DNA of 64,000 bases from an uncultured Anaerofilum sp. (GTDB taxonomy: Bacteria; Bacillota; Clostridia; Oscillospirales; Ruminococcaceae). Both the position numbers and the translations under genes were made by a program. Shown here piece by piece: positions 45,828 to 54,295 of this stretch. The notes beneath the pieces are model-generated. The model had not been told where the DNA came from. It ran no database searches and was given only the letters and a program-made list of their open reading frames with translations. Numbering within the stretch: position 1 is the first letter of the stretch; each line of letters starts with the position of its first letter. Location: NCBI GenBank assembly GCA_944385945.1, contig CALWZD010000049.1, positions 31,265 to 95,264 on the forward strand, written 5' to 3'.

Positions 45828-48371
45828 ATGAAACAACTGGTACTGGGAATTTTAGCCCACGTCGATGCGGGCAAAACCACCCTTTCGGAAGCGATGCTGT
45901 ATTGCAGCGGATGCATCAAAAAATTAGGTCGTGTCGACCACAAAAACGCCTTTCTCGACACCGATTCGATGGAACGGGAACGGGGAATCACGATTTTTTC
46001 CAAACAAGCAAAGTTAGAGTTGCCCGATTGGGACATCACTTTACTGGACACACCGGGTCACGTCGATTTTTCGGGCGAGATGGAGCGTACCTTGCAAGTA
46101 TTGGACTACGCTGTGTTGGTCATCAGCGGTTCGGACGGCATACAAAGCCACACCCAAACAGTGTGGAAACTGCTGCGACAATACAGCATCCCCACCTTTT
46201 TGTTTATCAATAAAATGGATCTGGCAGGTGCCGATGCAGCCGACGTTTTGCAGCAGTTACAAACACGTTTGGGCGAGGGCTGCACCGACTTTTCCCATCT
46301 TGCTGACCACTGGGAGAGCATCGCTATGCAGGACGAACAAGCAATGGAGGAATATCTGCAAAGCGAACAGCTTTCGGACGAAACCTTGCGCCGTCTGATT
46401 GCAAACCAAACGCTATTCCCTTGCTATTTTGGCGCAGCACTGAAGCTGGAGGGAGTGGAAGAATTTTTGCAAGGGCTTTCCCACTATGCAGTGCAGCCCA
46501 CCTATCCGCAAGAGTTTGGCGCAAAGGTATATAAAATCTTCCGTGACCCACAGGGGAATCGCCTGACCTGCTTAAAAGTGACCGGCGGATGCCTAAAGGT
46601 GAAAACGCTGCTTTCGGGCAGCACTGCAAAAGGAGAACCATGGCAGGAAAAGGCAGACCAAATTCGCATCTACTCGGGGGCGAAATTTGTTCCTGCTGAG
46701 CAAGCGGTTGCAGGTACCGTCTGCGCAGTAACAGGTTTGACAAAAACATTGCCCGGCGATGGATTGGGGCAGGAAAGCAATTCCCGTCCACCGGTTTTAG
46801 AGCCGGTGTTAAGCTGTCAGCTGCGACTGCCCGACGGTTGCGATGTCCACAATGCGTTGATGAAACTGAGTCAGTTGGAGGAGGAAGACCCACAACTGCA
46901 TATCGTATGGGACGAGCGACTGGGTGAGATCCATCTGCAAATGATGGGCGAAGTGCAGCTAGACGTACTCAAACGGCAGATTCTGGAGCGGTTTGGGCTG
47001 TCGGTCGGATTTGGTGCAGCGAGCATTCTGTACCGTGAAACCATTGCCGAGCCGGTCATTGGCATCGGGCATTTCGAACCGCTGCGCCACTATGCCGAGG
47101 TTCATCTGCTGCTCGAGCCGTTGCCCCGTGGCAGCGGTATGGTATTTGAAACCAACTGCCCTGAGGGTACGCTGGACAAAAACTGGCAGAATCTGGTGAT
47201 GACGCATCTTTGGGAAAAGGAACATCTGGGCGTTCTTACAGCAAGCCCCATTACGGATATGAAAATCACCCTCACAGCAGGAAAAGCACACCTGAAACAC
47301 ACCGAAGGCGGAGATTTTCGGCAAGCGACCTACCGAGCGGTACGGCATGGGCTGATGAATGCAGAAAGCATTTTGCTGGAGCCGTGGTACGAATTTACCA
47401 TCGAACTGCCCAGCGAACAGGTCGGTCGGGCGATGGCGGACGTTCAGCGGATGGGCGGAGAATTTTCTCCCCCCGAAACGCAAGGAGAACAGACCGTTCT
47501 AAAAGGCACAGCACCTGCTGCACAAATGCAAGGCTATCCGATGGAAGTGATCGGCTATACCAAAGGCAAAGGACGCATTTTCTGCTTGCCGGCGGGGTAT
47601 CGTCCATGCCACAACACAGCCGAAGTGGTAGAGCAGATCGGCTACGACAGTGAGCGTGACGTAGAAAATACCGCTGACTCGGTATTCTGTTCGCACGGGG
47701 CAGGGTATACGGTGCCATGGAGAGAAGTGGAGGCTCATGCACATCTCGACACCCGTCATCTTTTGCAGCAAAAGCAAGAGGAATCCTCGAAAAAGCCCAT
47801 CCGCATTGCAAGCGGAAAAGCGACCGACGACGAATTGGCAGCGATTTTTGAGCGTACATATGGGGTTTCCAAACGACGGGAGTTGTTCCGTCCACAGCCC
47901 AAGCAAGCACAGGAATACGTTTACACCGACCAAGGCCCCGAATACCTTTTGGTGGACGGCTACAACATCATTTTCGCATGGGAAGACCTCAAGCGACTTG
48001 CAGCGGAAAATTTGGAGTCGGCACGGCAGGCTTTGGCAGACATTTTGTGCAATTATCAAGGCTTTAAGCAGTGCCGTTTGATTTTGGTTTTCGATGCCTA
48101 CAAAGTATCCCGCAACGTGGGTGAGGTGAGCCGTTACAACAATATCGACATCGTATACACAAAAGAAGCGGAAACGGCGGATATGTACATCGAAAAAACG
48201 ACCTACCAGCTAAAAGGCAAATACCGTGTAAAAGTTGCGACTTCGGACGGTGCGGAGCAGTTGATTATTCTGGGACACGGTGCGATGCGGCTTTCGGCGG
48301 AGATGTTGCGGGAAGAAATCGAGCGTACCAATGCGCAGATTCGGGAAATCATCGAGAAAAACAGACGGTGA
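45828..48371 (+). CDS. TetM-like ribosomal translation GTPase fused to a C-terminal NYN (YacP/Rae1-like) nuclease domain
   Basis: 847 residues. Residues 1-640 are an EF-G/TetM-type factor: G1 AHVDAGKTT (10-18), DTPGHVDF, NKMD, then domains II-V, with GHFEPLRHYAEVHLLLEPLPRGSGMVFE in the domain IV region. A linker leads to residues 703-847, an NYN domain of the YacP/Rae1 family: LLVDGYNIIFAWEDLK, LILVFDAYK and TKEAETADMYIE supply the acidic residues expected at the metal site. Rae1 of B. subtilis cleaves mRNA in the ribosomal A site, the site TetM-like GTPases enter, so the fusion may deliver a nuclease to ribosomes. ACGGAG 8 bases before the ATG. Single gene after the ribF terminator. Automated tools may label it a tetracycline-resistance protein; I see no support for that. 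Confidence 0.93.
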   Translation: MKQLVLGILAHVDAGKTTLSEAMLYCSGCIKKLGRVDHKNAFLDTDSMERERGITIFSKQAKLELPDWDITLLDTPGHVDFSGEMERTLQVLDYAVLVISGSDGIQSHTQTVWKLLRQYSIPTFLFINKMDLAGADAADVLQQLQTRLGEGCTDFSHLADHWESIAMQDEQAMEEYLQSEQLSDETLRRLIANQTLFPCYFGAALKLEGVEEFLQGLSHYAVQPTYPQEFGAKVYKIFRDPQGNRLTCLKVTGGCLKVKTLLSGSTAKGEPWQEKADQIRIYSGAKFVPAEQAVAGTVCAVTGLTKTLPGDGLGQESNSRPPVLEPVLSCQLRLPDGCDVHNALMKLSQLEEEDPQLHIVWDERLGEIHLQMMGEVQLDVLKRQILERFGLSVGFGAASILYRETIAEPVIGIGHFEPLRHYAEVHLLLEPLPRGSGMVFETNCPEGTLDKNWQNLVMTHLWEKEHLGVLTASPITDMKITLTAGKAHLKHTEGGDFRQATYRAVRHGLMNAESILLEPWYEFTIELPSEQVGRAMADVQRMGGEFSPPETQGEQTVLKGTAPAAQMQGYPMEVIGYTKGKGRIFCLPAGYRPCHNTAEVVEQIGYDSERDVENTADSVFCSHGAGYTVPWREVEAHAHLDTRHLLQQKQEESSKKPIRIASGKATDDELAAIFERTYGVSKRRELFRPQPKQAQEYVYTDQGPEYLLVDGYNIIFAWEDLKRLAAENLESARQALADILCNYQGFKQCRLILVFDAYKVSRNVGEVSRYNNIDIVYTKEAETADMYIEKTTYQLKGKYRVKVATSDGAEQLIILGHGAMRLSAEMLREEIERTNAQIREIIEKNRR

Positions 48372-48381
48372 GTCCCGGGGC

Positions 48382-48453
48382 GGCGGTCGATGGAGGTCGG
48401 ACGCATCAAGCGCACTTCGTGCGAAAAGATGCTTACCGACCCCCATCGCCTAC
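48382..48453. repeat. Long imperfect cruciform after the GTPase-nuclease gene
   Basis: Outer stem GGTCGATGGAGGTCGG with CCGACCCCCATCG, inner GCATC/GATGC, and apical hairpin CGCAC-TTC-GTGCG. Non-coding. Confidence 0.6.
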
Positions 48454-48475
48454 CTTTGCATTTTTTCTATAACAC

Positions 48476-48507
48476 ACAAAGGGCAGGTCGTATGACCTGC
48501 CCTTTGT
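48476..48507. terminator. Terminator/hairpin, family D, copy 3
   Basis: Perfect 14-bp arms ACAAAGGGCAGGTC / GACCTGCCCTTTGT with a 4-base loop, same core as 16625 and 24157. Lies in the convergent junction with metA. Confidence 0.8.
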
Positions 48508-48512
48508 AGTTT

Positions 48513-48543
48513 AAAGTTTTCGTCCACCTTTTTTAAAAGGTGG
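48513..48543 (-). repeat. 3'-end repeat, family C, copy 3
   Basis: On the minus strand, 6 bases after the metA stop: CCACCTTTT/AAAAGGTGG hairpin then ACGAAAACTTT. One base, in the loop, differs from copies 1 and 2. Confidence 0.85.
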
Positions 48544-48549
48544 GAAAAA

Positions 48550-49467
48550 TCAAAAATCAGAACTCAAATCGTAGGGAGTTGTCTGGTAAACGTAGTAGTT
48601 CAGCCAGTTAGAGTAAAGCAGATGTGCGTGACTGCGCCAACAGAAGTTTACTCCTTTTTCCATATCGTCCCCAATGTAATAATTTTTTGGCATTTCGATG
48701 GGCAGACCTTTGTCCAAGTCCCGCCGATACTCGCTGTCTAAAGTCAGCTTGTCATATTCCGGATGTCCGGTGACAAAAATCTGCCTGCCCGAATCGGTCG
48801 ACAGTAAAAACATCCCCGCTTCGTCGCTTTTTGCAAGCACACGCAGCTGTGGGCATTGCTCTACCTGCTGTTCGCAGATATTCGTGTGGCGTGAATGCGG
48901 TGCAAAAAACACTTCATCAAAGCCACGCATCAGCGGATTTGATGGGCGAACCACACGATGCGGAAAAATGCCAAACATCTTTTTGTCCAGCGGCTGCTTT
49001 TCAATTCCAAAATGATAGTACAATCCCGCTTGTGCGCCCCAACAAACATGAAGTGTCGACCATACATTCGTCTTGGAAAATTCCATGATCTCGCACAGCT
49101 CGTCCCAATATTCCACATCCTCAAAAGGCATCTGCTCTACCGGCGCACCGGTGATGATCATGCCGTCAAAACGCTGGTTGCGGATATTGTCGAATGTGGT
49201 ATAAAATGCCCGTAAATGCTGTTCGGGTGTGTTTTTGGAGAGATAGCTGCCTGTGCGCAAAAAGGTCAGTTCTACCTGAATCGGAGTATTTGCCAACAGA
49301 CGGGCAAGCTGGGTTTCGGTAGCGATTTTTGTCGGCATCAGATTCACCACCACGATGCGCAGCGGACGGATGTTTTGACTAAGCGCACGGGATTCCGACA
49401 TTACAAAGATGTTTTCATGCTCCAGTGCTTCGGCTGCCGGAAGATTTTTGGGAAGAATAATCGGCAT
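48550..49467 (-). CDS. metA: Homoserine O-acetyltransferase (MetA family)
   Basis: 305 residues. Catalytic Cys142 in HVCWGAQAG, His and Glu in GHPEYD. Residue 111 is Glu (GAPVEQM); in this family Glu111 goes with acetyl-CoA and Gly111 with succinyl-CoA, so the enzyme should make O-acetylhomoserine despite the usual succinyltransferase name. That suits the O-acetylhomoserine sulfhydrylase directly upstream. GGAAGGGA before the ATG; 18 bases downstream of metY, so both are in one transcript. Confidence 0.96.
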   Translation of the reverse strand: MPIILPKNLPAAEALEHENIFVMSESRALSQNIRPLRIVVVNLMPTKIATETQLARLLANTPIQVELTFLRTGSYLSKNTPEQHLRAFYTTFDNIRNQRFDGMIITGAPVEQMPFEDVEYWDELCEIMEFSKTNVWSTLHVCWGAQAGLYYHFGIEKQPLDKKMFGIFPHRVVRPSNPLMRGFDEVFFAPHSRHTNICEQQVEQCPQLRVLAKSDEAGMFLLSTDSGRQIFVTGHPEYDKLTLDSEYRRDLDKGLPIEMPKNYYIGDDMEKGVNFCWRSHAHLLYSNWLNYYVYQTTPYDLSSDF

Positions 49468-49485
49468 AGTGATTTTCCCTTCCGC

Positions 49486-50766
49486 TTATTTGCAAGCTTT
49501 TTCCAAAGCCTGATCGAAATCGGCAATAATATCCCGAATATCCTCGATGCCGATGGATACACGAATCAACTCCGGACGGATTCCGGCGGCGATCTGGTCG
49601 GCTTCGCTCAGCTGGCGATGGGTGGTGGAAGAAGGATGCAGAACACTGGTGCGCAAATCGCCTACATGAACTACCAAACTGGTCATTTCCAGATTTTCGA
49701 TAAACTTTGTGCCGGCTGCCAAACCGCCCTTTACACCAAACGAAAGTACACCGCCACAGCCGTTGGGCAGATATTTTTCCGCTTTTGCATGGTCGCAGCT
49801 GCTTTCCAGTCCGGGATAGCTTACCCACTGCACATAGGGACTTTGCTCCAAATGCTTTGCCAATGCCAATGCATTCTCGCAGTGACGCTGCATCCGCAGG
49901 TGCAGAGTTTCTAAGCCCAGATGTGTCAACCATGCATTTTGCGGAGCCATCACAGCACCAAAATCACGCAAAAGCTGGCTGCGCAGTTTGGCTGCGTAAG
50001 CAGTGTTCCCAAACTCTTTTGTGTATACCAGACCATGATAGCTTTCGTCCGGTTGGGTCAGACCGGGATATTTGCCGGAAGCTTCCCAGTCGAATGTACC
50101 GCCGTCGATGACCATACCGCCAACACTGGTCGCATGACCGTCGGAATATTTTGTGGTGGAATGCACGACGATATTTGCGCCCAGTTCCAACGGACGGCAG
50201 CAGTAGGGGGTAGCCAAGGTATTGTCTACAATGAGAGGTACGCCCAACTGTTTGGCTGCGGCAGACCATTTTTCAAAGTCGAGCACGGTCAAAGCAGGGT
50301 TTGCGATGGTTTCGGCAAACAGGGCTTTGGTGTTGGGAGTAGCGGCTGCCAAAATCTCCTCCAGCGGTGCGTCGGGGTCTACCAAGGTGTGGGTAATGCC
50401 CATTTTTGCAAAGCTGACAGTGATCAGGTTGTGGCTGCCACCGTAAATGTTGGTCGATGCCAAAATATGGTCGCCTGCTTCGCAGATGTTCAGCAGTGCC
50501 ATCAGCAGGGCAGCTTGTCCGCTCGAGGTCGCCACCGCTGAGGCTCCGCCCTCCAACAGATTCATTTTGCCCTCCAATGCCTCTACGGTCGGATTGGAGA
50601 TACGGGTATACATATGGGTGCTGCTTTTTAGGTCAAACATCGCTGCAACGTCAGCGGTGTTGTAATAACGATAGGTAGTGCTTTGTGCAATCGGCAATTC
50701 CTGCGGCTGGCCTGCCTGCGCACGATAGGTGCCGTGGACACAGGCACTGTTAAACGATAACTTCAT
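49486..50766 (-). CDS. metY: O-acetylhomoserine sulfhydrylase
   Basis: 426-residue PLP enzyme of the Cys/Met metabolism family; converts O-acetylhomoserine and sulfide to homocysteine. PLP lysine in HSTTKYSDGHATSVGG, Tyr/Arg pair in MYTRISNPTVEALE, and the C-terminal SVGIEDI-type end (VSIGIEDIRDIIADFDQAL). Length is typical of MetY rather than of shorter cystathionine enzymes. GAGGGGG before the ATG at 50766. First gene of metY-metA. Confidence 0.95.
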   Translation of the reverse strand: MKLSFNSACVHGTYRAQAGQPQELPIAQSTTYRYYNTADVAAMFDLKSSTHMYTRISNPTVEALEGKMNLLEGGASAVATSSGQAALLMALLNICEAGDHILASTNIYGGSHNLITVSFAKMGITHTLVDPDAPLEEILAAATPNTKALFAETIANPALTVLDFEKWSAAAKQLGVPLIVDNTLATPYCCRPLELGANIVVHSTTKYSDGHATSVGGMVIDGGTFDWEASGKYPGLTQPDESYHGLVYTKEFGNTAYAAKLRSQLLRDFGAVMAPQNAWLTHLGLETLHLRMQRHCENALALAKHLEQSPYVQWVSYPGLESSCDHAKAEKYLPNGCGGVLSFGVKGGLAAGTKFIENLEMTSLVVHVGDLRTSVLHPSSTTHRQLSEADQIAAGIRPELIRVSIGIEDIRDIIADFDQALEKACK

Positions 50767-50832
50767 GGTTCAAGTCCCCCTCTGGTAACAAAATCGCCAC
50801 ACAGCCTGCGCCATGTGGCATCATATAGCCTT

Positions 50833-50861
50833 ATTGTACCGCCATTTGTGCGGTGGGTCAA
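50833..50861 (-). promoter_or_regulatory. SigA promoter of metY-metA
   Basis: Minus strand TTGACC (50861-50856), 17 bases, TACAAT (50838-50833). The leader is about 60 nt with one weak GCCACA/TGTGGC hairpin (50796-50819), too short for a SAM riboswitch. Confidence 0.8.
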
Positions 50862-50980
50862 GAAAGAGTTTTGCAGAAATCCTGCTCTTTTGTGGAAAAC
50901 TTCACATTTCCATGCTATACTATACAAGTGACCAAAACAAACAGGCGAATTTCGCCCCATTGTAAAAAAGGAGAACGAAC

Positions 50981-52582
50981 GTGCTAACTGTATCTGATGT
51001 AAGCTTGCAATTTGCAGGCTCCACTTTGTACAAACATGTCGATTTGAAATTCACCGAGGGCAACTGCTACGGCATTATCGGTGCAAACGGTGCAGGAAAA
51101 TCCACTCTGCTAAAAATCTTATCCGGTCAGCTCGAGCCGACCACCGGCAGCGTAAGCCTGAAAGCAGGCAGCCGCATGAGCGTATTGGAACAGGATCACT
51201 TTAAATACGATGATTACACGGTTATGGAAACGGTACTGATGGGCAACCCCAAGCTGTATTCCATCATGAAAGAAAAGGACGAGCTGTACAACAAGCTCGA
51301 CTTTTCGGACGCCGACGGCGAACGTGCCGCCGAACTGGAGGGCGAATTTGCCGAGATGGGCGGCTGGGAAGCAGAAAGCGATGCTGCACAGCTGCTGAAC
51401 GGTCTGGGTCTGACCGGCTTCGACCATTACGGTTCGATGGCTGCACTGGACGGCAAAGGCAAGGTGAAAGTGCTGCTGGCAAAAGCATTGTTTGGCCATC
51501 CCAACGTGATCTTGATGGACGAGCCGACCAACGGTTTGGATCTTGCCAGCATCACATGGCTAGAAGACTTTTTGATGGACTACGACGGTACGGTCATCGT
51601 GGTAAGCCATGACCGCCACTTCTTAAATGCCGTCTGTACCCACACTGTCGACATCGACTATGGCAAGGTCAAGCTGTATGCCGGTAACTATGACTTCTGG
51701 TATGACTCTTCCCGCCTGATGCAGCAACTGATCCGCAACCAGAATAAGAAAAAAGAAGAAAAAATCAAAGAATTACAGGCATTTATCCAACGCTTCTCGG
51801 CGAACAAATCCAAGTCGAAACAGGCGACCAGCCGTAAGAAAATTTTGGATTCCATCCAGTTCGAGGATATGCCCGCCTCCAGCCGTAAATACCCGTTTGT
51901 GCAGTTCACTCCCGAACGTGAGGCAGGCAAGGACATTTTGTTCGTTGAGGGCATCAGCAAGACCATCGACGGCGTAAAAGTATTGGATAACGTGACCTTT
52001 ACCGCCAACAAGTTCGACAAAATTGCATTCGTAGGCGAAAACGAGGTGGGACAGACCGCTTTGATGCAGATCCTTGCCGGTGAGATGGAACCGGACGAGG
52101 GCAGCTACAAATGGGGCGTATCCACCACCCAAAGCTATTTCCCCCACGACAACACCGCTTTCTTTGAAGATTGCGACATGAACCTCATCGAATGGCTGCG
52201 CCAGTATTCGCCCGATCCCTCCGAAACCTATCTGCGTGGATTTTTGGGCAGAATGCTCTTTTCGGGCGACGATGTGTTGAAGCCTGCAAAGGTGCTTTCG
52301 GGTGGTGAAAAGGTGCGCTGTATGCTTAGCCGAATGATGATGAACAGTGCAAACGTTATCATGCTCGACCAGCCCACCGACCATCTGGACTTGGAAAGCA
52401 TCGCAGCCCTCACCGACGGTATCGAAGCATACAAGGGAAACGTTTTGCTTGCTACTCACGACCATCAACTCATCGACACGGTTGCGAACCGTATCATCGA
52501 GATCGCCATGCCCGGCGAAAGCGGTTGTTTGGATTATGCGGGCAGCTTCGAAGAATTTTTGCAGTGGAAAGCAAACCGCTGA
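50981..52582 (+). CDS. ABC-F family ATPase (YbiT/YkpA-like) with one degenerate ATP site
   Basis: 533 residues with two ABC domains and no membrane segment; ABC-F proteins act at the ribosomal E site. NBD1 has Walker A GANGAGKST (Lys40) and Walker B LMDEPTNGLD (Glu181) intact, but its signature is LDGKGK (156-161) instead of LSGG-type. NBD2 has a good signature LSGGEK (439-444), but its Walker A is GENEVGQT with Gln358 replacing Lys, and its Walker B is MLDQPTDHLD with Gln464 replacing the catalytic Glu. The interdomain linker (260-300) is Lys-rich. One composite site is therefore intact and the other altered in all three elements. Starts at a GTG behind AAAGGAG. Confidence 0.95.
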   Translation: MLTVSDVSLQFAGSTLYKHVDLKFTEGNCYGIIGANGAGKSTLLKILSGQLEPTTGSVSLKAGSRMSVLEQDHFKYDDYTVMETVLMGNPKLYSIMKEKDELYNKLDFSDADGERAAELEGEFAEMGGWEAESDAAQLLNGLGLTGFDHYGSMAALDGKGKVKVLLAKALFGHPNVILMDEPTNGLDLASITWLEDFLMDYDGTVIVVSHDRHFLNAVCTHTVDIDYGKVKLYAGNYDFWYDSSRLMQQLIRNQNKKKEEKIKELQAFIQRFSANKSKSKQATSRKKILDSIQFEDMPASSRKYPFVQFTPEREAGKDILFVEGISKTIDGVKVLDNVTFTANKFDKIAFVGENEVGQTALMQILAGEMEPDEGSYKWGVSTTQSYFPHDNTAFFEDCDMNLIEWLRQYSPDPSETYLRGFLGRMLFSGDDVLKPAKVLSGGEKVRCMLSRMMMNSANVIMLDQPTDHLDLESIAALTDGIEAYKGNVLLATHDHQLIDTVANRIIEIAMPGESGCLDYAGSFEEFLQWKANR

Positions 52583-52588
52583 GTTTTC

Positions 52589-52614
52589 CAGCCCCGAGTT
52601 TCGGGGCTGTTTTT
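52589..52614 (+). terminator. Terminator of the ABC-F gene
   Basis: CAGCCCCGA / TCGGGGCTG, loop GTT, followed by T5. Confidence 0.9.
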
Positions 52615-52675
52615 GCATAAAAAGTTTCGCATTTCCAACACTGTTCAATACGAACCCCAAAAGGAGTGAGAAAGA

Positions 52676-54265
52676 ATGAGCAAGACCCTCTATCTAGGAA
52701 AAATTTTGACACTGGAGCAACCGCTCTACGCCGAGGCGGTGCTGGTGGAAAACGGAGTCATCACCGCCGTTGGCACCGAGCAACAACTGCTTGCCCTTGC
52801 CGATGACAACACGGTCACGGTGCGGCTGGGCAACGAGGTGATGATGCCGGCGTTTATCGACGGACATAGTCATTTTTCCGCCTGTGCCAATGCGTTGTTT
52901 CAGGTGCCGCTGTCAGAAACCCTCAGCTTTGACGAGATCGGACAGCGCATCCGACAGCATATCAAGGAGCAACAAGTTCCGGCAGGCAATTTCGTGATAG
53001 CGCAGGGCTATGACCACAATCATCTCAAGGAAAAAGCTCACCCCACGAAAGAATTTCTTGACCGCATCGCACCCGACCATCCGCTGGTGTTGCAGCATCA
53101 ATCGGGGCATATGGGGGTCATGAACAGTCTGGCGTTGCGCTCTCTCGGCATCACTCCCCAAACAGAGCCGCTCGAGGGCGGAATGATCGGTAAGCAAAAC
53201 GGAGAATTGACCGGCTATCTTGAAGAAAATGCGTTTATATACTATCTTCGTCAACTGCCGATGCCCTCGATGCAGCAACTTTTGCAGGCGTTTGAAAAGA
53301 CACAGAAGATGTACGCAAGCTACGGCATTACCACCGTACAAGAGGGGATGCTGGTGGAGCAGTTGGCGCACTTGTACCAACCGCTCTTGGAGCAAAAGCG
53401 GCTGTGGCTGGATGTGGTAGGTTACGGCGATATAAAAGCAGCCGATGCACTTAAACAACTATTAAAAGATCATTTGCAGGACTACAAAGACCATTTTCGT
53501 TTGGGCGGTTACAAAATTTTTCTGGATGGCTCCCCACAAGGACGGACGGCATGGATGCTGCATCCTTACCACAACGCTGCCGACGGTTACTGTGGCTATC
53601 CCACCATGACCGATCAGGAAGTGGAAGATGCCATTCGGCTCGCATTGCAGGACGATACCCAGCTTCTTGCGCATTGTAACGGTGACGCAGCTGCCGAACA
53701 ATATATCAGTGCTGCCGAGCGGGTGGCAGAAGGCACCGACCGCCTCAAAAACATCAAGCCTGTGATCGTACACGCACAGCTTACGACCCCTGAACAGTTG
53801 GAACGGGCAAACCGATTGGGCATGATGCCGTCGTTCTTTGTGGCGCATATCTACCACTGGGGCGATGTGCATATCCTCAATTTTGGCTTGCAGCGTGCGC
53901 AGGAAATCAGCGCTGCCGGAAGTGCTCAGCGACTGGGGATGCCGTTCAGCTTCCATCAGGATTCGCCTGTTATACCGCCGAATATGTTGGAAACGGTTTG
54001 GTGTGCCGTTTGCCGTACCACCAAAGAGGGCGTACTGCTTGGAAAAGACCAGCGACTGACTGCTTTACAGGCGTTGCAGGCAGTGACCATCCATGCAGCC
54101 TATCAATACTCCGAGCAGGACAAAAAGGGAACCATTGCAGTGGGAAAACGAGCCGATCTGGTCATTCTCAGTGCCGACCCGCTCGAGGTGCAGCCCGAAC
54201 AGATTCGGGAGATACAGGTGCTGGAAACCATCAAAGACGGAAAAACTGTATACAAAAAGCAATAA
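52676..54265 (+). CDS. Metal-dependent amidohydrolase, YtcJ-like
   Basis: 529 residues of the amidohydrolase_3 family. Metal ligands: FIDGHSH near residue 61-67, the later His residues in LLAHCNGDAA and VIVHAQL, and an Asp in FHQDSPV. The N- and C-terminal halves of the small beta-sandwich are present (C-terminal KKGTIAVGKRADLVILSADPLEV). Members cleave N-substituted amino acids or related amides; the substrate cannot be assigned. AAAGGAG before the ATG. proC follows after 30 bases, so the pair may be co-transcribed. Confidence 0.93.
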   Translation: MSKTLYLGKILTLEQPLYAEAVLVENGVITAVGTEQQLLALADDNTVTVRLGNEVMMPAFIDGHSHFSACANALFQVPLSETLSFDEIGQRIRQHIKEQQVPAGNFVIAQGYDHNHLKEKAHPTKEFLDRIAPDHPLVLQHQSGHMGVMNSLALRSLGITPQTEPLEGGMIGKQNGELTGYLEENAFIYYLRQLPMPSMQQLLQAFEKTQKMYASYGITTVQEGMLVEQLAHLYQPLLEQKRLWLDVVGYGDIKAADALKQLLKDHLQDYKDHFRLGGYKIFLDGSPQGRTAWMLHPYHNAADGYCGYPTMTDQEVEDAIRLALQDDTQLLAHCNGDAAAEQYISAAERVAEGTDRLKNIKPVIVHAQLTTPEQLERANRLGMMPSFFVAHIYHWGDVHILNFGLQRAQEISAAGSAQRLGMPFSFHQDSPVIPPNMLETVWCAVCRTTKEGVLLGKDQRLTALQALQAVTIHAAYQYSEQDKKGTIAVGKRADLVILSADPLEVQPEQIREIQVLETIKDGKTVYKKQ

Positions 54266-54295
54266 CTTGCTGAATTTTATAAGAGGGTGAGAAAA

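Noticed and set aside
45828-48371. Tetracycline resistance gene
   Set aside because: The GTPase part is TetM-like, but the gene lies among core genes, carries a nuclease domain, and has no mobile element or regulatory leader of tet genes.
50767-50832. SAM riboswitch before metY
   Set aside because: The leader is about 60 nt with one weak hairpin, too short for any known SAM class.
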